A stretch of DNA of 11,402 nucleotides from Candidatus Methylomirabilota bacterium (GTDB taxonomy: Bacteria; Methylomirabilota; Methylomirabilia; Methylomirabilales; Methylomirabilaceae). The notes beneath the pieces were generated by a model, which was not told the origin of the DNA, made no database searches, and was given only the letters and a program-made list of their open reading frames with translations. The DNA lies in NCBI GenBank assembly GCA_003105305.1, contig PQAQ01000270.1, positions 1-11,402 of the forward strand. The letters run 5' to 3'. Below, in pieces: positions 6,584 to 11,402 of this stretch. The position numbers and the translations under genes were made by a program. Every line of letters begins with the position of its first letter. Positions within the stretch are counted from its first letter, which is position 1.

Positions 6584-7642
6584 ATGCTAAACGATATAGA
6601 TTTGGTGTACTTATGGGTGGACTCAACGGAACCAGCATGGCAAGCCAAAAAAATTGAAGCGCTGAAAACGCTTGGTCAGTATACCCCGGCTCCGTTTGCC
6701 GCCAGATTTAGAAATCATGACGAGCTGAAATTCAGCTTGCGCAGCGTCGAAAAGCACGCACCATTTATCCGAAATATATACATTATTACGAACGATCAGC
6801 GGCCGGCCTGGCTGAATTCCGGAGCCAGAAATTTATTTGTTATTGATCATAAAGATATCTTCCCGGATAGCAGTTGTCTGCCGTGCTTTTCTTCCAATGC
6901 CATTGAGACCGTCATGCATAGGATTGGCGGATTATGCGAGTTTTTTCTCTATGCGAATGACGACATGTTCTTTCTTAATGATGTGACCGTCACGGACTTC
7001 ATTCTAGAGAGCGGGAAGATGCGAGTAGGTTTCAAGACGAACCTTGTCTATATTCCCAGCAATCCGGAGCACGATCCGTTTTCTGAGCAGTTCGTGAATA
7101 GCTGTCGCCTAATGGAAACGGAGTTGGGGAACTTCTTTAAACCTCGCATCAATCTCAAGCAGTGGATACGACTTCGACCTTTTCGGAAGAATGTGTATCC
7201 CTGGAATTATCCAAATCATCAGATTCAGATTCATTCCAAATCGATTGCCCATGAAATACACGAGAGGTTTCCGCGAGAGGTGTCTGCTGCAATGCATGAG
7301 AGGTTCCGATCACCACAGAGCATCGACGTCGCCGGCTTGCTGCTGTATTACGCGATTTATAAGGGTGCTGCTGTGCCTGTCTTCGATCACAACTGGATGA
7401 TGATATCTAAGAAGGGAAACACGGGCCGCCTGCCCAGGAAATCAAGCAATCTGATCAACACCCCGCCATCCCGCCGCCCGAAGTTTTTATGTCTCAATGA
7501 CTGCGAATACAATGAGCACTTCGACTGGGGATCCTATATCACGCATTTGCTGGAGCGTCTATTTCCGGAACCCAGCCGTTTTGAGAAGATGAGTGCCACA
7601 GATCGAGATCTTCATCATCGAGAAGCGATCGCGCACGGTTAA
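6584..7642 (+). CDS. Stealth-family sugar-phosphate transferase
   Basis: This 352-residue protein has the conserved regions of Stealth proteins: CR1 IDLVYLWVDSTEPAW (5-19); CR2 from NHDELKFSLRSVEKHAPFI (44-62) through IYIITNDQRPAWL (65-77) and FFLYANDDMFFLND (120-133); a CR3-like block around NHQIQIHSKSIAHEI (211-225); and a C-terminal CR4-like CLNDCEYNEHF (303-313). Relatives include GlcNAc-1-phosphotransferase and capsule hexose-phosphate transferases, which move a sugar-1-phosphate from a nucleotide sugar to an acceptor and form a phosphodiester. The asparagine/aspartate cluster NDDMF is likely to bind metal and nucleotide. A CAGGGGG site eight bases before ATG 6584 supports the start; an ATG at 6580 opens only another frame. 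The first 180 bases I counted are about 47% GC, lower than the neighbours look, which hints at separate ancestry. The acceptor is unknown; capsule, lipid-linked glycan and ceramide headgroup are all possible. Confidence 0.82.
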   Translation: MLNDIDLVYLWVDSTEPAWQAKKIEALKTLGQYTPAPFAARFRNHDELKFSLRSVEKHAPFIRNIYIITNDQRPAWLNSGARNLFVIDHKDIFPDSSCLPCFSSNAIETVMHRIGGLCEFFLYANDDMFFLNDVTVTDFILESGKMRVGFKTNLVYIPSNPEHDPFSEQFVNSCRLMETELGNFFKPRINLKQWIRLRPFRKNVYPWNYPNHQIQIHSKSIAHEIHERFPREVSAAMHERFRSPQSIDVAGLLLYYAIYKGAAVPVFDHNWMMISKKGNTGRLPRKSSNLINTPPSRRPKFLCLNDCEYNEHFDWGSYITHLLERLFPEPSRFEKMSATDRDLHHREAIAHG

Positions 7643-7740
7643 GGCGAAAAAGCGGCTGCGAAGGCTGTCGAAGGATCTCACGTGCGTCATCAAGTTTTTC
7701 GGCCAATGATCAATCTCATTCGGATCCACTGTGTGTTGTC

Positions 7741-9495
7741 ATGCGGTTTCTGATTACTATCATCCGAATGTATCCCCAACGAAGCGTGCTTACGCTGATC
7801 TCTCTGCTGCTTGCGAGTGTCGCGGAGGGGGTGGGACTCCTTGTTCTGCTGCCGTTGCTCAGCGTAGCGACGGGTGAGCACATTCAGGGAATCGGCACTC
7901 ACTTGTCCGGAGCGCAGTGGGTCCTGACGCAAGCGCTGGGAGCGGTCGGACTCATCCCGACTGTCGGCACGCTGCTGATTGTTATTGTCCTTTGTGTGGC
8001 AGTCAAGGCGGTATTTCTCGTGTTGGCGAAAACTCAAGCTGGGTATACCGTCACGCATGTCGCCACCGATCTGCGACTCTCCCTTATCCGTACCCTGCTG
8101 GCTGCCCGGTGGGAGTATTATGTACGCCAACCTGTGGGGAGCCTGGCCAATACGGTGGGGACTGAAGCCATGCGAGCGTCCATGGCTTTCATGGAGGGCG
8201 CCAACGCCGCCGCTCTATTTACCGAAGCCCTCGTCTATGCCGGCGTGGCCTTCGTCGTTGCGCGAGAGGCGATGCTGGCATTTCTGATTCCTGGAATACT
8301 GATCCTCTTCGGACTCAACTATCTTGTTCGCATGGCGCATCGGGCTGGAAACCGTCAGACTAAACTCATGAAGTCCCTGCTGGCCGACTTAACGGACAGC
8401 CTTCAGTCCATTAAACCGCTGAAGGCTATGGCGCGAGAAGAGTTGATAGGTCCGTCCCTCCAGTCCAGTACTCAACGACTGAACCGGGCGTTTCAACAAG
8501 ATGTGCTGAGTGCGGAGGCGCTGAGCTCCTCTCAGGAGCTCGCGTTGACGATCGTCATCGTGATCGGGTTATACATGGCTCTGAGCCGGTGGAAGCTGTC
8601 GCTCAGCGTCGTGATGGTGATGGTTCTTGTTCTCGCGCGCGTGCTGACCTGCCTCGCCAAAATGCAGCGGCGATATCAGAAATTACGAACGCTGGACAGC
8701 GCCTTCTGGTCGTTGCAAGCTGCGATTGACGGTGCGAACCGCGACCGTGAAACGGAGCCGGGGGGCCTCCCGCCGAGCCTCAAGAACTCTCTCCGCCTGG
8801 ACACGGTCAGCTTCGGGTATGGCAAACACCGTGTACTGCGGAACGTATCGCTGGCTGTGCCGGTCGGATCATTTACGGTGATCATAGGGCCATCGGGGGC
8901 CGGAAAAACGACGATCGCCGATCTGTTTACGGGTCTGTTGCGTCCGCAACACGGCAGTGTCTGGATTGACGATGTGCTATTGGATGATGTTGATCTGAGG
9001 CAGTGGCGACGAATGATCGGGTATGTGCCGCAAGAGCCTTTTCTCCTTCACGATACGGTGCTGCAGAATGTGACGCTTGGCGATCCGGAACTGAACGAGG
9101 CCGATGCTGAGGCGGCGCTGCGCGCCGCCGGCGCCTGGGATTTTATAACGAAGCGGTCCTCCGGGATCCATAGTTCGGTCGGCGAGCGTGGAACAGCATT
9201 ATCGGGAGGTCAGCGGCAACGCATCGCCATCGCCAGGGCGTTGGTGCATCAACCTAAGCTGTTGATCCTGGACGAGGTCACCAGCGCGCTCGATGCCGAG
9301 AATACGGCCGCCATTTGTCAAACCCTACGAGACCTTCGCGGTCGGTTGACCATTGTGGCTATCTCACATCAGCCTGCTGTGGTAGAGAATGGTGACTGGG
9401 TCTATCGGATACACAACGGTGAGGCGGTGTTGGTTACCACCGGCTGTGATTCCGAAGTCGTCCTTGGGCAGCCGGCGGGGCAATCTCAGGGGTAG
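7741..9495 (+). CDS. ABC exporter with fused membrane and ATPase domains (PglK/MsbA-like)
   Basis: This 584-residue half-transporter should work as a homodimer in the inner membrane. The N-terminal part has hydrophobic segments at about 15-43, 66-97, 157-195 and 268-303, including a SVAEGVGLLVLLPLL stretch (26-40) like that of PglK-type flippases of lipid-linked oligosaccharides. The ATPase domain begins near 350, with Walker A GPSGAGKTT (383-391), Q-loop Q431, signature LSGGQRQR (487-494), Walker B LLILDE (507-512) and H-loop H543. All catalytic residues are present. The family exports or flips lipids, glycolipids or peptides. The neighbouring deacetylase, Stealth and ceramide genes make a glycolipid or sphingolipid cargo the most attractive guess. 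It follows the Stealth gene by 98 bp with no clear ribosome site, so the start is uncertain; the next in-frame ATG is codon 10. It ends before a new promoter. Confidence 0.85.
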   Translation: MRFLITIIRMYPQRSVLTLISLLLASVAEGVGLLVLLPLLSVATGEHIQGIGTHLSGAQWVLTQALGAVGLIPTVGTLLIVIVLCVAVKAVFLVLAKTQAGYTVTHVATDLRLSLIRTLLAARWEYYVRQPVGSLANTVGTEAMRASMAFMEGANAAALFTEALVYAGVAFVVAREAMLAFLIPGILILFGLNYLVRMAHRAGNRQTKLMKSLLADLTDSLQSIKPLKAMAREELIGPSLQSSTQRLNRAFQQDVLSAEALSSSQELALTIVIVIGLYMALSRWKLSLSVVMVMVLVLARVLTCLAKMQRRYQKLRTLDSAFWSLQAAIDGANRDRETEPGGLPPSLKNSLRLDTVSFGYGKHRVLRNVSLAVPVGSFTVIIGPSGAGKTTIADLFTGLLRPQHGSVWIDDVLLDDVDLRQWRRMIGYVPQEPFLLHDTVLQNVTLGDPELNEADAEAALRAAGAWDFITKRSSGIHSSVGERGTALSGGQRQRIAIARALVHQPKLLILDEVTSALDAENTAAICQTLRDLRGRLTIVAISHQPAVVENGDWVYRIHNGEAVLVTTGCDSEVVLGQPAGQSQG

Positions 9496-9533
9496 AGGTC
9501 ATGGCTCTCCTTCTCGGACAGATGGAGGCTGTC

Positions 9534-9563
9534 TTGACTCCGTCGACTTGAGTATGGTATAAG
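9534..9563 (+). promoter_or_regulatory. Sigma70-like promoter with extended -10 upstream of the desaturase
   Basis: TTGACT (9534-9539) and TATAAG (9558-9563) each match the consensus at five of six positions and are 18 nt apart. TG at 9555-9556 adds an extended -10 element. It would start a transcript near 9570 with a leader of about 190 nt and give the desaturase/DUF2141 pair its own expression. A perfect palindrome, CTGGCGCCAG (9606-9615), lies in the leader and could be a regulator site, though it may be chance. Confidence 0.55.
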
Positions 9564-9750
9564 TGACTCTCGTTTATCTAGCCATCCCACGATGTGATCA
9601 GTGTCCTGGCGCCAGCGAAAGCGTCTCCCGTATTCCAGAGGCGGCACGTCGGCGCACGATGACTATTCGCGTTCACTCACACGATAGGCGTTTTTAACGG
9701 ATCCATTCGTGAAGGTGAGCCGTCACGCGTATCAATAATGACTTACGGAT

Positions 9751-9756
9751 GGGAGG
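9751..9756 (+). promoter_or_regulatory. Ribosome binding site that sets the desaturase start
   Basis: GGGAGG ends directly before a TTG at 9757 and six bases before a second in-frame TTG at 9763. Normal spacing therefore selects 9763. No ATG occurs in this frame near the N-terminus. Confidence 0.6.
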
Positions 9757-9762
9757 TTGACT

Positions 9763-10914
9763 TTGTACGACGATAAGACAGGGATTCCTACGGTTGTCGG
9801 GCAGGGGCCGGCATCATCGGCTACTACAAGACAGGGCCTGCGACCCTTCTCACGTTCTGACGCGAAGAAACTCGTCCACGATCTGCTCGCGCCCAAGCCT
9901 GCAGTGTATTGGATAGACTTGCTGATTACGATTTTCATCGGATACGGTTGCGCCGCGTTGTATGCCACGGCCCCCGCGTTTTCACCGCTGCAGATCGTGG
10001 CATTTCTGGTGGCCGGACCGGCACTGTTCAGGGCTGGGATCTTCATCCATGAGATTGTGCATAGGGAGGAAGACTCCATGGCGGGATTTCGTATCGCCTG
10101 GAATCTTTTCGTTGGGACGCCCCTGCTGATGCATTCGCTCCTGTACAGAAATCATCTCGACCATCACCATCCTCGTAAGTTTGGTACGCCGGCCGACGGA
10201 GAGTATCTGCCATTAGGATCGGCTCCCGTCCGAGAAACCCTGCTGTATCTTGCGCAGGTTCCCGTGTTGCCGCCCTTGACGATCTTTCGTTTTCTTGTCC
10301 TGGTGCCGCTGTCGTTTCTTCATCCCCGGTTGCGGCGATGGGTCCTGGAACGGTGGTCCTCCTATATCATCAATCCCTACTACCGGCGTGTTGTTCCATC
10401 AACGGAACCCCAGGGGGCCTGGATGGTATGGGATCTACTCGGCTTTCTGTGGGTGGTTGTCGTGATCGCGTTGCTGTACGTCGGATGGATCACATGGACC
10501 ACGATCGGACTCCTTTATTGCCTGGTGGTCTATACGATTGGCCTGAACTGGGTCAGAAATCTTGTGGCGCACCGCTACATCAATCCAGGAAGGAGGATGA
10601 CGTACGAGGAGCAGGTCGAGGACTCCCTGACGATTGCGGAACGGTCGCTCTTGACGTTGATCTTGTTTCCCGTTGGACTGCAGTTCCACACGTTGCATCA
10701 CGCATTCCCGTTGATGCCGTATCATTCTATGGCAGAGGCCCATCGTCGTTTAATGGAGGGATTACCTGAGGACTCGGTCTACAGGAGCACGGTCATGCCA
10801 AGCTATTGGACTGCGATCCGCGAACTCCTGCGAGGGGAGCAACTGGCAAGTAAGGCCGGCTCCAATCCGATGCAGGCATGGCGCCATCCGGAAACGGCCT
10901 CGTATGCGCGATAA
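9763..10914 (+). CDS. Membrane fatty acid desaturase/hydroxylase family di-iron protein
   Basis: This 383-residue integral membrane protein has the three histidine boxes of the fatty acid desaturase family: HEIVH (96-100), HLDHHH (131-136, usual form HxxHH) and HTLHH (309-313), with an extra histidine in NLVAHRY (266-272). Hydrophobic segments flank the boxes (about 49-70, 77-92 and 222-264). Such enzymes use two irons and O2 to introduce a double bond or hydroxyl into a lipid chain; carotene-modifying relatives share the motifs. Start choice: TTG 9763 has GGGAGG six bases upstream; TTG 9757 would add two residues but leaves no spacing. It follows its own promoter, and its end overlaps the next gene by 11 bp. 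The position beside a ceramide locus suggests that a sphingoid base or amide-linked acyl chain could be the substrate. This is inference; a phospholipid fatty acid is equally allowed by the sequence. Confidence 0.8.
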   Translation: MYDDKTGIPTVVGQGPASSATTRQGLRPFSRSDAKKLVHDLLAPKPAVYWIDLLITIFIGYGCAALYATAPAFSPLQIVAFLVAGPALFRAGIFIHEIVHREEDSMAGFRIAWNLFVGTPLLMHSLLYRNHLDHHHPRKFGTPADGEYLPLGSAPVRETLLYLAQVPVLPPLTIFRFLVLVPLSFLHPRLRRWVLERWSSYIINPYYRRVVPSTEPQGAWMVWDLLGFLWVVVVIALLYVGWITWTTIGLLYCLVVYTIGLNWVRNLVAHRYINPGRRMTYEEQVEDSLTIAERSLLTLILFPVGLQFHTLHHAFPLMPYHSMAEAHRRLMEGLPEDSVYRSTVMPSYWTAIRELLRGEQLASKAGSNPMQAWRHPETASYAR

Positions 10915-11402
10915 ACCGAGAGCGCGGCTGGTACGCGCCTCAGATGACACGCTGTTGCAACGTTACAGCAGCGTGAACTCCTATCTCATCGGTCTTGGAC
11001 TTGCCTTTCTGGTATTGCTGCTGTGGAGTGGGGATGTCCATGCCGGGGGGGAGGCGGCCGGGCGGGGGTGCGACAGCAACTCCACTGCGATCGAGGTTCG
11101 GGTGCACGGTGTCAGGAACGATCATGGAAAGATTATCTTCGTCCTGTATGGCGATAATCCAGCCGATTTTCTTGCAAAAGGCAAGACAATCATAAAGCAA
11201 CACGCTCCGGCAACGCATGGAACGGTCGCATTCTGCGTAAGTATACCGCAGACAGGCTCATACGCCGCCGCCGTGTATCACGATGAAAACGACAATGGAA
11301 AATTTGATCGGAACTGGATAGGGTTGCCTGGCGAAGGCGGCGGCTTCTCAAATAATCCTAAAACATTCTTGGGCCCTCCGAGCTATGCACAAGCGGCATT
11401 TC
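10904..11402 (+). CDS. DUF2141 domain protein with N-terminal membrane/signal segment (3' end beyond window)
   Basis: This frame is open from ATG 10904 to the right edge, with 166 codons visible. After a basic 26-residue N-terminus comes a hydrophobic stretch, SYLIGLGLAFLVLLLW (26-41), ending in DVHAGG, which could be a signal peptidase site after VHA (44-46). The rest (about 62-166) matches DUF2141: a VRNDHGKIIFVLY strand pair (70-82), an acidic YHDENDNGKFD loop (125-135) and the closing GFSNN (147-151) and GPPSY (157-161) motifs. The domain is predicted to be a secreted beta-sandwich; its function is unknown to me. The start overlaps the desaturase end by 11 bp, implying coupled translation. 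A GTG at 10973 would give a more ordinary signal peptide and is a real alternative start. Little beyond the recognised domain should be missing. Confidence 0.78.
   Translation, partial: MRDKPRARLVRASDDTLLQRYSSVNSYLIGLGLAFLVLLLWSGDVHAGGEAAGRGCDSNSTAIEVRVHGVRNDHGKIIFVLYGDNPADFLAKGKTIIKQHAPATHGTVAFCVSIPQTGSYAAAVYHDENDNGKFDRNWIGLPGEGGGFSNNPKTFLGPPSYAQAAF

Noticed and set aside
9517..9533. GACAG/CTGTC hairpin after the ABC gene as a terminator
   Set aside because: The stem is only five bases, no T run follows, and it abuts the -35 element of the next promoter.
1..11402. Search for CRISPR arrays, tRNA genes, insertion sequences, integrases or phage genes
   Set aside because: No regularly spaced repeats, cloverleaf-like sequence or transposase-like protein was seen on either strand.

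Overview
The window comes from a Gram-negative-type bacterium with moderately high GC. It carries a bacterial sphingolipid (ceramide) locus. I cannot place the organism more precisely, because no rRNA or taxonomic marker is present. All genes are on the + strand except the first, which is divergent and runs off the left edge.

Left part (1-4298 and 4295-5518): a GNAT-type acyltransferase resembling bacterial ceramide synthase (minus strand, C-terminus beyond the edge) faces away from a tight four-gene cluster. About 500 bp of non-coding DNA separates them. The cluster encodes a FAAL-type acyl-ACP synthetase, an extended SDR reductase, a dedicated acyl carrier protein and a serine palmitoyltransferase. 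Together these are the five functions known to make ceramide in Caulobacter: AasR loads a fatty acid on AcpR, Spt condenses it with serine, CerR reduces a keto group, and bCerS N-acylates the long-chain base. The four + strand genes overlap or nearly touch, which indicates co-transcription and translational coupling.

Middle part (5687-9495): after a 168-bp gap with a weak terminator-like hairpin come a cytoplasmic-looking polysaccharide deacetylase (NodB fold), a Stealth-family sugar-phosphate transferase and a PglK/MsbA-like ABC exporter with fused membrane and ATPase domains. This set looks able to build, trim and flip a lipid-linked or lipid-attached glycan. Its place next to the ceramide operon suggests, as inference only, headgroup decoration and export of the sphingolipid, or a surface polysaccharide that shares the locus.

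Right part (9534-11402): a good sigma70-like promoter with an extended -10 precedes a membrane fatty-acid-desaturase-family di-iron enzyme starting at TTG. Its stop codon overlaps the start of a DUF2141 protein with an N-terminal membrane or signal segment, which is cut off by the right edge. The desaturase/hydroxylase may modify the acyl chains of the same lipid.

No tRNA, rRNA, CRISPR array, insertion sequence or integrase was seen.
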